From: Isosphaera sp. | Lineage (GTDB): Bacteria; Planctomycetota; Planctomycetia; Gemmatales; Gemmataceae | DNA length: 64,000 bases | Direction of reading: 5' to 3' | Assembly (NCBI GenBank): GCA_013822345.1 | Contig: PNKH01000012.1 | Location: forward strand, 1 to 64,000 | In this document: in pieces, positions 32,925 through 42,434 of the stretch | Layout of the letters: every line of letters starts with the position of its first letter | Position numbering within the stretch: position 1 is the first letter of the stretch | Translations under genes and position numbers: made by a program | Notes under the pieces: model-generated | Seen by the model: only the letters and a program-made list of their open reading frames with translations | Database searches by the model: none | Told to the model about the DNA's origin: nothing

Positions 32925-35900
32925 ATGTCCCGCCCGCCGTCCACCGCCCTCCGCGTGGAGACGCTCGAAGACCGGTCCCTTCTCACCGCCGCGCCGGGGT
33001 CCGTCGAGCTGGAGTTCCTGTCGCGGTACACCACCGGCCTCGGGGCGACCAACGCGGAGATCGTCGCCTACGACCCGGCCACCCGCCGGCTGTTCGTCAA
33101 CAACTCCAACGCCCCGGCGGCCGCGGACGACATCGACATCGTCGACATCAGCGACCCGTCCGCCCCGGTCAAGGTCGGCGGCATCAACTTCGCCTTCCCG
33201 GGGTTCGCCGGGTCGAACAGCGCCGCGTTCCGGAACGGCGTCCTGGCCGTCGCGGTCGAGGCGGCGGTGAAGACCGACCCCGGCCTGGTCGCGTTCTACA
33301 CCGCCGACGGCACGTTCCTCGGTCAGGTCGGCGTCGGCGCCCTGCCGGACATGCTCACCTTCACCCCGGACGGCACCAAGGTGCTCGTCGCCAACGAGGG
33401 CGAGCCGAACTCGTACAACCAGCCGGACAGCGTCGACCCGGAGGGGTCGGTCAGCATCATCGACCTGTCCGGCGGGGTCGCCGCCGCGACGGTGACGACG
33501 GTGAGCTTCGCCGCGTTCAACGGCCGGGAGGCGGCCCTGCGGGCCCAGGGGGTCCGGATCTTCGGGCCGAACGCCACCGCCGCCCAGGACTTCGAGCCCG
33601 AGTTCATCACCACCGACGGGACGACCGCCTGGGTCACCCTCCAGGAGAACAACGCCCTCGCCGTCATCGACCTCGCGGCCGCCCTGGCGAACCCCTCCAC
33701 CTACGTCCCGGTGATCACGCCCCTGGGCCTGAAGGATCACAACGCCACCCGCCTGGAGACGTTCAACTTCGACCTGTCCGGCGAGAGCGCCGGCACGACC
33801 GCGGCCGGGCAGAGCGTGCTGTTCGGCGGGTTCTCCGGGCTGTTCTTCGAGGGGTACGCCGCGAACGGGAACCTGAAGTTCATCACCAATACCGACCGCG
33901 GCCCGAACGGCGAGCCGGTCGGGCAGAATCGGCCGTTCCTGGTGCCGACGTTCAACCCGACCCTCGTCCGGTTCGAGCTGGACCGCACGACCGGCCGGAT
34001 CACCATCACCCAGCGGATCGGCCTGGTCGACCGGGACGGCGTTGCCCTGACCGGCCTGCCGAACATCAACCGCCCGGCCGACCCCGGCCTCACCGCCGAG
34101 CAGACCCCGAACAACGACGAGGCCGCGGTCGACCTGCAGGGGAACCCGCTGGCCGGCGGCCTCGACCCGCTCGGCGGGGACTTCGAGGGGATCGCCGTCG
34201 CCGCCGACGGCACCTTCTGGCTGTGCGACGAGTACCGCCCGGCGATCTACCACTTCGACGCGACCGGCCGGTTGATCGACCGGTTCATCCCGATCGGGAC
34301 GCACGCGGCCGCCGGCGTGCCGTACACCCCCGGGACGTTCGGCACGTTCGGCACCGAGGCGCTGCCGGCGGTCCTCGGGCAGCGGCGGCAGAACCGCGGG
34401 TTCGAGGCGCTCGCGCTGGACGGCGGGAAGGTGTACGCGTTCGTCCAGAGCCCGGCCCGCAACCCGAGCACCCAGGCCAACGCCGCCCTCAACGCCCAGA
34501 CCAACGTGCGCCTCGTCGAGTTCGACCCGATCACTTTCGCCACCCGGCAGTTCATCTACCAGCTCGACAACCCCGCGCCCGCCTCCGGCTCCGACACCCG
34601 GGCGGACAAGATCGGCGACATGCTCGCGGTCGGCGACGGCGAGTTCCTGGTCGTCGAGCGGGACGACGACTCGGTCCTCACCGACCCGGCGTCGGCGGTC
34701 GAGAAGAAGGTGTACCGGTTCAACCTGGCGGGGGCGACCGACATCTCGTCGATCACGGCGGTGAACGGCCGGACGCCGGACCAGATGACCGCCGCCGAGC
34801 TGACCGCTGCCGGGATCACCGCGGTGCGGAAGGTGTTGCAGGTGGATCTGACCGCCGCCGGGTACAACACGGTGGAGAAGGTGGAGGGCCTGGCCCTGGT
34901 GGACAGCCGGACGATCGCCGTCATCAACGACAACGATTTCGGGGTCGGCGGGGCGGCGATCAACCCGGACGGCACGTTCACCCCGACCGGGGTGCAGACG
35001 GTGCTCGGGCTGATCACCTTCCCGAACGGGCTGGACGCGTCCGACCAGGACGGCGGCCGGATCAACATCCGCCCGTGGCCGGTGTTCGGCATGTACCAGC
35101 CGGACGCCGTCGCCCACTTCACGGTCGGCGGCCAGACGTTCCTGATCACGGCGAACGAGGGGGACGCCCGGGAGTACGCCGGGCTCCCGGGGGGGAGCGA
35201 GGAGCTGCGGGTCGGCAACGCCGCCTACGTGCTCGACCCGACCGCCTTCCCGAACGCCGCGGTGCTGAAGCAGAACGCCAACCTCGGCCGGCTGACCGTC
35301 AGCCGGCTGACCGGGGACACCGACGGGGACGGCGACTTCGACCAGATCCACGTCTTCGGGTCGCGGTCGTTCTCGATCCGGGACGCCCAGGGGAACCTGG
35401 TGTTCGACAGCGGGGACATGCTGGAGCAGATCACCGCCGCGGCGCTGCCGGGGGTGTTCAACGCCAGCAACGACAACAACAGCCTCGACAACCGGAGCGA
35501 CAACAAGGGGCCGGAGCCGGAGGGCGTGGCGGTCGGGGTCGTGGGCGGGAAGCCGTACGCGTTCATCACCCTGGAGCGGATCGGCGGGGTCGTGGTGTTC
35601 GACCTCTCGGTGCCGACCGCGCCGACCTTCGTGCAGTACATCAACCCGCGGAACTTCGCCGCCGCCCCGGGGAGCCCGCTCGTCGGCGACTCCGGCCCCG
35701 AGGGCGTGATCTTCATCTCGGCCGAGGACAGCCCGATCGGCCGGCCGCTCGTCGTCACCGCGAACGAGGTCAGCGGGACGGTCGGCATCTTCCAGGTGAC
35801 CGAGGCGGACCTGGTGTTCCGGGCCACCGCCGACAACCTCGTGCTGGCCCGCCGGACGGTCGGCCCGGCCGCGACCCCGAGCGTCGAGCTGACCGACGCC

Positions 35901-36875
35901 GATACCGGCCGGGTACTGCTCCGGCAGTCCCTGGCTGCCACGACCAGCCTCACGGTCGTCGGCCGGGACGGGGAGTCCGAGACGCTGACGGTCGACTTCG
36001 CCGCCGGCGGGGCGTTCACCCTGACCGGGGGCGTGACGTTCACCGCGGGCGACGGGGCGGTCGACACGCTCCGGCTGCGGGGCACCGCCGCGGGCGACGT
36101 GCTGGCGGTGGGCGACACCGGCGGCCGGCTCAACGACCTCTCCCTGTCCTGGACCGGGGTGGAACGGTACGGGCTCGACGGCGGGGCGGGCGACGACACC
36201 TACGGGGTCGGCACGACGCTCTCGGTGGTCCGGGTGACCGACGCGGCCGGGGCCGACACGCTCGACTTCTCGGCCGCCGTCGCCGGCGTCGTGGTGGACC
36301 TGGGCCAGGCGGCCGGCCAGCTGCAGCTGATCGGCGGCGGGCTGAACCTGCTGGCGATCGACGGGGCGGTCGAGAACGCCGTCGGCAGCGCCCAGGCGGA
36401 CGTGCTGCGCGGGTCGGCGGGCGACAACCGGCTGGAGGGCGGGGGCGGGTCCGACGCGCTGTTCGGTGGGGGTGGGGCGGACGTCCTGCTGGGTGGGGCC
36501 GGGGCGGATTTCCTCTCCGGCGGGGCCGGGAACGACATCCTGATCGGCGGGGACGGGGTCGACGTCCTCAACGGCGACGCCGGGGACGACATCCTGATCG
36601 GCGGCACGACCGCGTTCGACCTGGACCCGGTCGCCCTCGACGCCCTCCGGGCCGAGTGGATGTCCGGCCGGCCGTACGTGCAGCGGGTGCGGAACCTGAT
36701 CGACGGGACCGGGTCGCCGATGCGGGCCAACGGCGGCACGTTCCTGAACCTGGGGACGGTGTTCACGGACGGGGACGCGGACCTGCTGCGCGGCGGGGAC
36801 GGCCGCGACTGGTTCTTCGACTTCTTCGGCGACCTGCTGCTCGACCGCCGGCCGAACGAGCAGCGGAACGTGTGA
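32925..36875 (+). CDS. Large cell-surface protein: choice-of-anchor I/phytase-like, with RTX repeats
   Basis: This 1316-residue protein starts with the planctomycete export motif [13 protein letters not shown] (about 9-21). A choice-of-anchor I-type beta-propeller region follows ([35 protein letters not shown]). An esterase-like phytase-type region (about 275-560; [37 protein letters not shown]) appears inserted in it, because the propeller resumes with [19 protein letters not shown] and [11 protein letters not shown]. After about residue 980 a beta region leads to several Gly/Asp-rich RTX calcium repeats (about 1165-1230; [20 protein letters not shown]). It is probably exported and calcium-folded. 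It could bind or hydrolyse phosphoesters; no activity is shown. Confidence 0.88.
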   Translation: MSRPPSTALRVETLEDRSLLTAAPGSVELEFLSRYTTGLGATNAEIVAYDPATRRLFVNNSNAPAAADDIDIVDISDPSAPVKVGGINFAFPGFAGSNSAAFRNGVLAVAVEAAVKTDPGLVAFYTADGTFLGQVGVGALPDMLTFTPDGTKVLVANEGEPNSYNQPDSVDPEGSVSIIDLSGGVAAATVTTVSFAAFNGREAALRAQGVRIFGPNATAAQDFEPEFITTDGTTAWVTLQENNALAVIDLAAALANPSTYVPVITPLGLKDHNATRLETFNFDLSGESAGTTAAGQSVLFGGFSGLFFEGYAANGNLKFITNTDRGPNGEPVGQNRPFLVPTFNPTLVRFELDRTTGRITITQRIGLVDRDGVALTGLPNINRPADPGLTAEQTPNNDEAAVDLQGNPLAGGLDPLGGDFEGIAVAADGTFWLCDEYRPAIYHFDATGRLIDRFIPIGTHAAAGVPYTPGTFGTFGTEALPAVLGQRRQNRGFEALALDGGKVYAFVQSPARNPSTQANAALNAQTNVRLVEFDPITFATRQFIYQLDNPAPASGSDTRADKIGDMLAVGDGEFLVVERDDDSVLTDPASAVEKKVYRFNLAGATDISSITAVNGRTPDQMTAAELTAAGITAVRKVLQVDLTAAGYNTVEKVEGLALVDSRTIAVINDNDFGVGGAAINPDGTFTPTGVQTVLGLITFPNGLDASDQDGGRINIRPWPVFGMYQPDAVAHFTVGGQTFLITANEGDAREYAGLPGGSEELRVGNAAYVLDPTAFPNAAVLKQNANLGRLTVSRLTGDTDGDGDFDQIHVFGSRSFSIRDAQGNLVFDSGDMLEQITAAALPGVFNASNDNNSLDNRSDNKGPEPEGVAVGVVGGKPYAFITLERIGGVVVFDLSVPTAPTFVQYINPRNFAAAPGSPLVGDSGPEGVIFISAEDSPIGRPLVVTANEVSGTVGIFQVTEADLVFRATADNLVLARRTVGPAATPSVELTDADTGRVLLRQSLAATTSLTVVGRDGESETLTVDFAAGGAFTLTGGVTFTAGDGAVDTLRLRGTAAGDVLAVGDTGGRLNDLSLSWTGVERYGLDGGAGDDTYGVGTTLSVVRVTDAAGADTLDFSAAVAGVVVDLGQAAGQLQLIGGGLNLLAIDGAVENAVGSAQADVLRGSAGDNRLEGGGGSDALFGGGGADVLLGGAGADFLSGGAGNDILIGGDGVDVLNGDAGDDILIGGTTAFDLDPVALDALRAEWMSGRPYVQRVRNLIDGTGSPMRANGGTFLNLGTVFTDGDADLLRGGDGRDWFFDFFGDLLLDRRPNEQRNV

Positions 36876-36899
36876 CCGGCGCGGGGCGGCACCAGCGAA

Positions 36900-36972
36900 T
36901 GATCCCGGAGGGGGGCGAACCCCCGCCGCCTGGTTGTGACCCAGGCGTCGTGGGCCGTCGGACCACGGGGTT
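36900..36972 (-). pseudogene. Degenerate tRNA-Val(CAC)-like sequence
   Basis: The minus-strand sequence has the same length and anticodon arm as the tRNA-Val at 31.7 kb (CCTGG-GTCACAA-CCAGG, anticodon CAC), and a T arm GGGGG-TTCGCCC-CCCTC. The acceptor stem, AACCCCG against CGGGATC, has an A-C mismatch at 1-72 and a C-A mismatch at 3-70, and the D stem also has a mismatch. It may be a decayed tRNA gene or a divergent functional one. It is 4 bases downstream of tRNA-Ser. Confidence 0.6.
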
Positions 36973-36976
36973 GGAG

Positions 36977-37060
36977 CGGAGGAGGGGGGAGTCGAACCCC
37001 CAAGGCTTGCGCTCGCGCGGTTTTCGAGACCGGTGCCGTCGCCCGTCGGCTTGCCCCTCC
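36977..37060 (-). tRNA. tRNA-Ser (CGA)
   Basis: On the minus strand the acceptor GGAGGGG pairs with CTCCTCC (one G-T pair), discriminator G. The anticodon loop CTCGAAA gives CGA (Ser, UCG codon). A long variable arm (GCGAGCGCAAGC region) and T arm GGGGG-TTCGACT-CCCCC are present, the long variable arm being typical of tRNA-Ser. One mismatch lies at the base of the anticodon stem. Confidence 0.85.
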
Positions 37061-37149
37061 GCGGGAAGGGACACCCGCCCGGGCGGCGGGTTCGCGCGGG
37101 GCGCGTCGGGGTGGGGTTCGCGACCGGGTCTCTCGGGAGGTGGCTTCCC

Positions 37150-37311
37150 CTCACCCGCCGCTCCGCGGCGACCTCTCCCCAGCGGGGAGAGGTGGGGGCA
37201 CTGCGGCCCTCCACAGCCACCCCGACCCGGACAGCAATCGAGGTGGCCGGTGGCCCCCACCTCTCCCCGCTGGGGAGAGGTCGGCCCGGCGCTTCGCCGG
37301 AGCCGGGTGAG
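37150..37311. repeat. Composite type F inverted repeat
   Basis: Two copies of the 23-base type F palindrome (37171-37193, 37259-37281) face each other inside a perfect 30-bp inverted repeat (37170-37199 with 37253-37282). Outer arms CTCACCCG (about 37,150) and CGGGTGAG (about 37,304) also pair. The middle (37,200-37,252) is a loop. It lies upstream of the tRNA-Ser gene (minus strand) and 3' of the cytochrome gene. A single arm of the type G family follows at about 37,330. Confidence 0.9.
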
Positions 37312-37364
37312 GGGTCTGCCGACGGAGACCGTCGCTCACGCGTCCGGCTCGGACGGCACGGCGG

Positions 37365-39059
37365 TCACTTCCCGGCCGGGTCCAGGTACCGCCGCAGGCT
37401 CTCGTAGTCCTCGAACTTGATCTCGTCCTCCTCGCTCTCGTGGCACCGGAGGCACCGGGCGGTCACCAGCGACTTGATCTTCGCCTTCCCGGCCGCGACG
37501 AACTCCTCGGTCGGCTTCCCGGCCAGGTTCGGCGGCAGCGGGAACGCGTCCGCGTCGAACGTCCGCTTGCGGTCCGCGTCCGGCAACCTCGCCCACGCCA
37601 GCAGTGCGTCCCGCTCCCCGAGCCGCTGCGGGGTCAACTTCTCCTGCGCGTCCTTGTCCTTCTCCTTCACCGCCTCCTTGAACTCGGCCGCGTCCTTGTC
37701 GAAGAACGCCCGCACCATCCCACCCGGCGCCGCCTTGCTCCACTTCAAGTCCAGGACCGGCGTCTCCTTGTTCGCCACCAGCGGGTACTGGAGCAGCTCC
37801 TCCAGCCGGCTCGGCGGCGCCGGGTCCGTCCCGGCCGGCCCGTCGGCCTTCGCCAGCGGGATCGGCGGCGGGTCCACCCCGGCGACCGGCTTCTTCGGGT
37901 CCGTCTTCGCCGGCCCGTCCGCCGGCTTCCCGTTCTCGGCCGGCTTGTCGGCCTTCGCCGACCGCAACTCCTGTTGCTTCGCCTCCAGCCCCGGCTTCAC
38001 CACCGCGACCATCACCAGCCCGCCGGCCGCGGCCAGGAGGCCAAGCACCCCGAGCAGCACCACCTTCCCCTTCGGGCCGTACATGTTCCACAGGCTCAGC
38101 AGGATCTGGGCCGACAGCCCCATCCCGGCCGCCGCGCCGGTCCCGATCACCCCCATCGCGAAGTACACCCCGTACCCGTCGCTCAGCCGGGCCAGCCACC
38201 AGAACGCCACGTCGGTGCAGATCGCCACCAGCGCCCACGGCCCGACGACGCACCGCACGACCGTCGGGTACGAGGTGAACGCGAACGTCAGCCCGGTGAG
38301 CGAGAACAGCATGGCGAAGCTGAGCAGGTGGGCGTGGGTCGACTGGGTCAGCTTCTCCAGCCCGATCGGCTCCTCCACCTTCGCCCACCCGCCCTTCGGC
38401 CCGACCGTCACCGCCGCCGGGGCCGCCAGGTACTTCTCGACCTGGGCGTACGTCTCCAGCGGGTACTTGGCGGCCTGGGTGTCGTCCCCGTCCGGCTTGT
38501 GGCACCGGGCGCACCGGGCGTCGATGATCGACTTCACCCTGTACCCGCCGCCCTGGATGTGGAAGTCGTCGGTGATCGCCTTCGGCTCCTTCCCGGCGTC
38601 CGGGTCGAACCGGTCGGCGTCGTACGCCTTCTTCCGCCCCTCCGGCGGGGACTCGGCCCACAGCACCAGGATGTCCCGCTCCCCGTCGCGCTCGGCGAGG
38701 ATCTCGTCCCGCCGGTGCGGTTCGTCCTTGACCGCCCTGAAGCCGGTCCCGTCCCGGGTCGTGAACGCCGGGGCCATCGTCCCGGCCCCGTTGAACGGCG
38801 CCCCGGGCGGGGCGGTGAGCAGCTTCACGAACTTGCTCGCCGGCTTCGGCGGGTCCGTCTCGAAGAACTTCTTCCCGGTGAACTTCAGGATCACGTCGTC
38901 CACCGACGGCATCGGCTTGCCGGACTTCGAGTCCTGGAAGTGGAGCTGCACCAGCGCCGTCGTGTACCCCAGGCCGACGGCCAGGAGGAAGCAGGTGAGG
39001 ACCAGCTTGGCCGGGAGGGGCAGGTCGCGGAGGGTGAACCGGGCGGCGGGAGCGGACAT
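37365..39059 (-). CDS. Membrane-bound cytochrome c-like protein with two CxxCH motifs
   Basis: This 564-residue protein has an N-terminal helix (about 14-40), a periplasmic part with CARCH (about 182-186), then four hydrophobic segments (about 230-360), a Lys/Pro/Ala-rich linker, and a second periplasmic part with CLRCH (about 535-539). The two CxxCH sites suggest two covalent c hemes on the periplasmic side of a membrane anchor. The heme sequences KSIIDARCARCH and KSLVTARCLRCH are similar, so the protein may have arisen by an internal duplication with a membrane domain between. I cannot name the redox partner; no oxidase or reductase gene is nearby. Confidence 0.8.
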   Translation of the reverse strand: MSAPAARFTLRDLPLPAKLVLTCFLLAVGLGYTTALVQLHFQDSKSGKPMPSVDDVILKFTGKKFFETDPPKPASKFVKLLTAPPGAPFNGAGTMAPAFTTRDGTGFRAVKDEPHRRDEILAERDGERDILVLWAESPPEGRKKAYDADRFDPDAGKEPKAITDDFHIQGGGYRVKSIIDARCARCHKPDGDDTQAAKYPLETYAQVEKYLAAPAAVTVGPKGGWAKVEEPIGLEKLTQSTHAHLLSFAMLFSLTGLTFAFTSYPTVVRCVVGPWALVAICTDVAFWWLARLSDGYGVYFAMGVIGTGAAAGMGLSAQILLSLWNMYGPKGKVVLLGVLGLLAAAGGLVMVAVVKPGLEAKQQELRSAKADKPAENGKPADGPAKTDPKKPVAGVDPPPIPLAKADGPAGTDPAPPSRLEELLQYPLVANKETPVLDLKWSKAAPGGMVRAFFDKDAAEFKEAVKEKDKDAQEKLTPQRLGERDALLAWARLPDADRKRTFDADAFPLPPNLAGKPTEEFVAAGKAKIKSLVTARCLRCHESEEDEIKFEDYESLRRYLDPAGK

Positions 39060-39080
39060 GGCGGGTTCTCCACTGCCGGG

Positions 39081-39138
39081 CGAACCGCGACCGTGAGGGA
39101 GGGGGTGACGTCACCCCCTCCCTCACGGTCGGGGTTCG
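39081..39138. repeat. 28-bp inverted repeat, type G family
   Basis: Arms 39081-39108 and 39111-39138 (CGACCGTGAGGGAGGGGGTGA) pair with one mismatch. A single arm (CTCCCTGACGGTCGCGGTTC) occurs at about 32,731. It lies between the cytochrome gene and the DHH gene. Confidence 0.9.
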
Positions 39139-39144
39139 CCGGAA

Positions 39145-40125
39145 TCACACCGGCCCCAAGGCGGTCTCGACGGCGGCCAGCACCAGGTCGCGGGTCTCGG
39201 GCACCGGCAGGCCCGTCCGGGCGCCGCTGGCGAGCCGGTGCCCGCCGCCGCCGAACCGCTCGGCCACGGCCGACACGTCCACCCGCGACCGGGCCCGGAA
39301 GCTCACCTTCGTCCCGCCGCCCGGCTGCTCGATGAACACCAGCCCGACCTCCACCCCGTCGACGCTCCGGGGGTAGTTGATCAGGTCCTCGGTGTCGCCC
39401 GGGACGGCCCCGGTGTCGGCGTAGTCGGCGAGGTACACCTCGGTGAACGCCACCCGCCCGCCGGACCGCACCTGCAACCGCCCCAGGGCCACCCCGGTTA
39501 ACCGCAGCCGGGCCAGGCTCGCCGCCTCGTACAGCGCCTCGTACAGGGCCGTCGGGTTCGCCCCCGCCGCCACCAGTTCCGCGGCCAGGGCGAACGTCGC
39601 CGGGCGGGTGTTCGGGTGGCGGAACCACCCGGTGTCCGTGGCCAGGGCCATGAACAGGTGGTCGGCGGCCGCCCGGCTCACCGGCAGGCCCAGCGCCCGG
39701 ATCAGCTCGTGGGCCAGCCGCCCGGTCGCCTCCGCCGCCACGTCCACCAGTTGTAACCCGCCCAGGTCGTCCTGGGTCCGGTGGTGGTCGACCACCGCCC
39801 GCGGCAGCGGCGACGCCCTCAGCCAGTCGCCGAACTCGCCCAACTGGTTCCACGTCCCGGTGTCGAGCACCACCACGCAGTCGCTGTCGGTGAAGGCCGC
39901 CGGCCGGAAGTCTTCGATCACCGCCCGGGTCGGGTCCAGGAACTCGTACCGCGGGAGGAGCTTGCTGGCGATCGCCACCCGCGGGTGCTTGCCGGCCGAC
40001 CGGAGGGCGTCGTGCAGGGCGAGCTGCGCGCCCAGCCCGTCGGCGTCCGGGCGGATGTGGGTCATCAGCAGGGGGCGTTCGTGCGTGCGGAGGAACTCGA
40101 CCAGCGGGGACCAATCTACGGGCAT
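39145..40125 (-). CDS. DHH-family phosphoesterase (NrnA-like)
   Basis: This 326-residue protein has the DHH/DHHA1 layout of oligoribonuclease/pAp-phosphatase NrnA. Motifs are LLMTHIRPDADGLGAQLAL (N-terminal DxD), VVLDTG, VDHH (about 120-123) and ATDTGWFRH in the DHH domain, then RFGGGGHRLASGA in the DHHA1 domain. It probably degrades nano-RNA and dephosphorylates pAp; both are known for NrnA, neither is shown here. It is divergent from the TetR gene, with a type A hairpin between. Confidence 0.9.
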   Translation of the reverse strand: MPVDWSPLVEFLRTHERPLLMTHIRPDADGLGAQLALHDALRSAGKHPRVAIASKLLPRYEFLDPTRAVIEDFRPAAFTDSDCVVVLDTGTWNQLGEFGDWLRASPLPRAVVDHHRTQDDLGGLQLVDVAAEATGRLAHELIRALGLPVSRAAADHLFMALATDTGWFRHPNTRPATFALAAELVAAGANPTALYEALYEAASLARLRLTGVALGRLQVRSGGRVAFTEVYLADYADTGAVPGDTEDLINYPRSVDGVEVGLVFIEQPGGGTKVSFRARSRVDVSAVAERFGGGGHRLASGARTGLPVPETRDLVLAAVETALGPV

Positions 40126-40205
40126 GCGTCGGCACCGGAGGCGGGATACCCCGATTGTATCGCCGCCCGAACGGCGCGTGCCAGGGAAAAGCCCCGATTC
40201 CGGTC

Positions 40206-40273
40206 GTCTCGGTTTCGCCGCTTGCGGCGTTGCGCTCCCCGGAGCGCAACGCCGCAAGCGGCGAAACCGAGAC
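40206..40273. repeat. Perfect 33-bp inverted repeat, type A family
   Basis: Arms 40206-40238 and 40241-40273 are exact complements with a 2-base loop; GTCTCGGTTTCGCCGC...GGCGTTGCGC is near the 19,546 copy. It lies in the divergent gap of the DHH and TetR genes. Confidence 0.95.
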
Positions 40274-40338
40274 ACGACCCCGATTCCGACCCTGTTGCTT
40301 CCCATCCAGCGGCCGCGGTCGATCTGTCGATGTTGGGG

Positions 40339-40388
40339 TTGTCGCTTCTTTCACAAGCGGCTATTATTTACCGGACGGACCAGTCCGT
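40339..40388 (+). promoter_or_regulatory. TetR-operon promoter with palindromic operator
   Basis: TTGTCG (40339-40344), 17 bases, TATTAT (40362-40367) is a good sigma70 promoter. The perfect palindrome ACGGACCAGTCCGT (40375-40388) lies around the expected start point. A TetR-family repressor gene starts at 40,419, so autorepression at this operator is likely. Confidence 0.75.
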
Positions 40389-40418
40389 TAATTACCCCTC
40401 GGCCTCACGCGGTGTCCC

Positions 40419-41093
40419 GTGACCACGCCGTCCGCGACCGACGCGACCGACCCGGCCCCGCCGCGGACCGCCCGCGGCCGGCCGCGCGACCCGGAGCTGG
40501 AGGCCCGGCGGCGGGCGGAGATCCTCCGGGTCGCGGCCGGGGAGTTCGCCCGTCACGGGTTCGCCAACACCCAGGTGCAGACGATCGCGGACCGGGTCGG
40601 GGTCGGGAACGGGACGGTGTTCCGGTACTTCCCGACGAAGGAGAACCTGTTCCTGGAGGCGGTCCGGTGCGGGCTGGCCGAACTCGACGCGGCGATGGAC
40701 GCGGTGCTCGCGCTCCCGCTCGACCCGGTCGAGCAGTTGGCCGAGGCGGTCCGGGCGTACCTGGCGTTCTTCGCCGGCCGGCCGGACCTGGCGGAGCTGT
40801 TCATCCAGGAGCGGGCGGCGTTCCCGCACCACCACCGGCCGCTGTACTTCGCCACGCAAGAGGCCGGGGACCACGCCTGCAAGCACGCCGCGTTCTTCGA
40901 CCGGCTGATGGCCACCGGGCGGGTCCGGCGGATGCCGATGGACCGGCTGTTCGCGGTCCTCGGCGACCTGCTGTACGGGGTGATCCTGACGAACCTGCTG
41001 GCCGGCCGGCGGATCGACCCGGACGCCCAGGCCCGGGACATTCTCGACGTGATCTTCCACGGCATCCTGGCGGACGAGGAGGCACGGGCATGA
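40419..41093 (+). CDS. TetR/AcrR-family transcriptional regulator
   Basis: This 224-residue protein has a TetR N-terminal helix-turn-helix (AAGEFARHGFANTQVQTIADRVGVGNGTVFRYFPTKENLF, about 38-78) and an all-helical ligand domain. The start is GTG; it lies 31 bases after the palindromic operator. Its stop codon overlaps the ATG of the HlyD-like gene by 4 bases (ATGA). It therefore probably represses the operon encoding the adaptor and RND pump and is released by a pump substrate, the usual design of such systems. Confidence 0.92.
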   Translation: MTTPSATDATDPAPPRTARGRPRDPELEARRRAEILRVAAGEFARHGFANTQVQTIADRVGVGNGTVFRYFPTKENLFLEAVRCGLAELDAAMDAVLALPLDPVEQLAEAVRAYLAFFAGRPDLAELFIQERAAFPHHHRPLYFATQEAGDHACKHAAFFDRLMATGRVRRMPMDRLFAVLGDLLYGVILTNLLAGRRIDPDAQARDILDVIFHGILADEEARA

Positions 41094-42415
41094 AGGCGCC
41101 GTCACCGTTCCGGACGGTCTTCCCGGCCCGGTTAGCGACGCGTCGCAGACGCGTCTGCGACGCGTCGCTAACCGGGTCCGCGGTTCTCCTGGTGCTGCTC
41201 TGCGGCTGTTCCCCGAAGCCGGCCGCGACCCCCGCGTCGCCGGAGGTGAAGCCGGTCCCGGTAACTGTCGCCTCGGTCCGGCAGGTGAACCTGCGGCGGG
41301 CGGTGACGGCGGTCGGCACCCTGTGCGCCCACGAGGACGTGCTGATCGCCCCGAAGGCGGACGGGCGGGTGCTGCGGGTGCTGAAGAACGAGGGGGACGA
41401 GGCGTACCCGGGGGAGGTGCTGCTGGAGCTCGACCCGACCGACGCGCTCCTGGCCGTCGCCCAGGCCCGGGCGGCGCTCGACGCCGAGCTGCGGAAGCTC
41501 CAGCTCGCCGCCCTGCCGGCGTCCGACCGGGAGTTCGCCGAGCACCTGCCGACGGTCCCGACGGTCGCCCAGGCGGCGGCGAACCTGGAGCTGGCGACGA
41601 AGGAGGCGGCCCGGTTCGAGGAGGAGGCCCGCCGCGGGGTCGGGTCGGGGGCGAACCTGGACGCCGCCCGGGCGAAGGTCAAGGTCGCCAAGGCGGCCGC
41701 CGACCTAGCCGAGACCGAGGCCCGGGTGACGCTGGCCAACGCCCGCCGGCTCCAGACCGCCGTCGCCGAGGCGGACGAGCGGCTGCGGGAGACCAAGGTG
41801 TACGCCCCGGTCCCGGACGACTGGGCGGCGTGGGCGGCGGCCGTCGGCCCGGCGGCCAACCCGGTCCGGTACTCGGTCGCCGCCCGGATGGTGTCCAAGG
41901 GGGCGACGATCAGCCCGCAGCGGGTAACCAACGCGTACCGGCTGATCACCGACCACGTTCTGAAACTGCGGGTGCCGGTGCCGGAGCGTTACCGCCCGCT
42001 GGCCCGCGTCGGGCAGGCCGCGGACGTCAGGGTCGAGGCGTACCCCGGGGTGGTGTTCCCCGGCCGGGTGGCCCGGCTGTTCCCGACCGTCGACCCGGAG
42101 GGGCGGACGTTCGTGGCCGAGGTCGAGGTGCCGAACACCGACCGCCGGCTGAAGGCCGGGGGGTTCGCGACGGCCGACATCGTGACCGACGCGGCGGCGA
42201 CGGTGCTGACCGTCCCGCCGACGGCGGTGGTGGCGTTCGCCGGGGTGACGAAGGTGTACGTCGCGGACGGGCCGGTGGCGCGGGCGGTCGAGGTGGAGGT
42301 CGGGACCCGGGAGAAGGACTGGGTCGAGGTCCGCGGCGACCTGAAGCCGGGGGCGAAGGTGGTGACGAGCGGGCTGTCGCAGTTGGTGGACGGGAGTCCG
42401 ATCCGGGTGCGGTGA
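41090..42415 (+). CDS. RND efflux periplasmic adaptor (HlyD/MFP family) lipoprotein
   Basis: This 441-residue protein is a membrane-fusion protein. A lipoprotein signal sequence ends at LCGC (Cys40 lipidated). A barrel-sandwich hybrid half (VTAVGTLCAHEDVLIAPKADGRVLRVL), a coiled-coil hairpin (about 120-215) and the beta-barrel half (VPVPERYRPLARVGQAADVRVEAYPG) follow in order. It links the RND pump (next gene) to an outer-membrane channel. A perfect 50-bp palindrome (41127-41176) lies inside the n-region of the signal peptide and encodes residues 13-29, including a run of Arg. The palindrome reads in frame, so the gene appears intact. Confidence 0.9.
   Translation: MKAPSPFRTVFPARLATRRRRVCDASLTGSAVLLVLLCGCSPKPAATPASPEVKPVPVTVASVRQVNLRRAVTAVGTLCAHEDVLIAPKADGRVLRVLKNEGDEAYPGEVLLELDPTDALLAVAQARAALDAELRKLQLAALPASDREFAEHLPTVPTVAQAAANLELATKEAARFEEEARRGVGSGANLDAARAKVKVAKAAADLAETEARVTLANARRLQTAVAEADERLRETKVYAPVPDDWAAWAAAVGPAANPVRYSVAARMVSKGATISPQRVTNAYRLITDHVLKLRVPVPERYRPLARVGQAADVRVEAYPGVVFPGRVARLFPTVDPEGRTFVAEVEVPNTDRRLKAGGFATADIVTDAAATVLTVPPTAVVAFAGVTKVYVADGPVARAVEVEVGTREKDWVEVRGDLKPGAKVVTSGLSQLVDGSPIRVR
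41127..41176. repeat. Perfect 50-bp palindrome inside the adaptor signal sequence
   Basis: CCCGGTTAGCGACGCGTCGC and its complement meet with no loop. It lies in the first 90 bases of the adaptor gene, so it would form a stem near the start codon. It is one of three in-gene copies of the long-palindrome population. Confidence 0.95.
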
Positions 42416-42434
42416 CGCCCCGGTCCGTCCGTCT

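Noticed and set aside
36900-36972. tRNA-His reading of the GTTGTGATC-like loop on the plus strand (also at 31,719-31,791)
   Set aside because: The plus-strand loop would give a His anticodon, but the T-arm (TTCGA on the minus strand) and acceptor pairing fit only the minus strand, where the anticodon is CAC (Val).
32802-37220. A 1472-residue minus-strand frame opposite the RTX protein gene
   Set aside because: Low-complexity Arg/Gly/Val translation typical of an antisense frame; the plus-strand gene has recognisable motifs.
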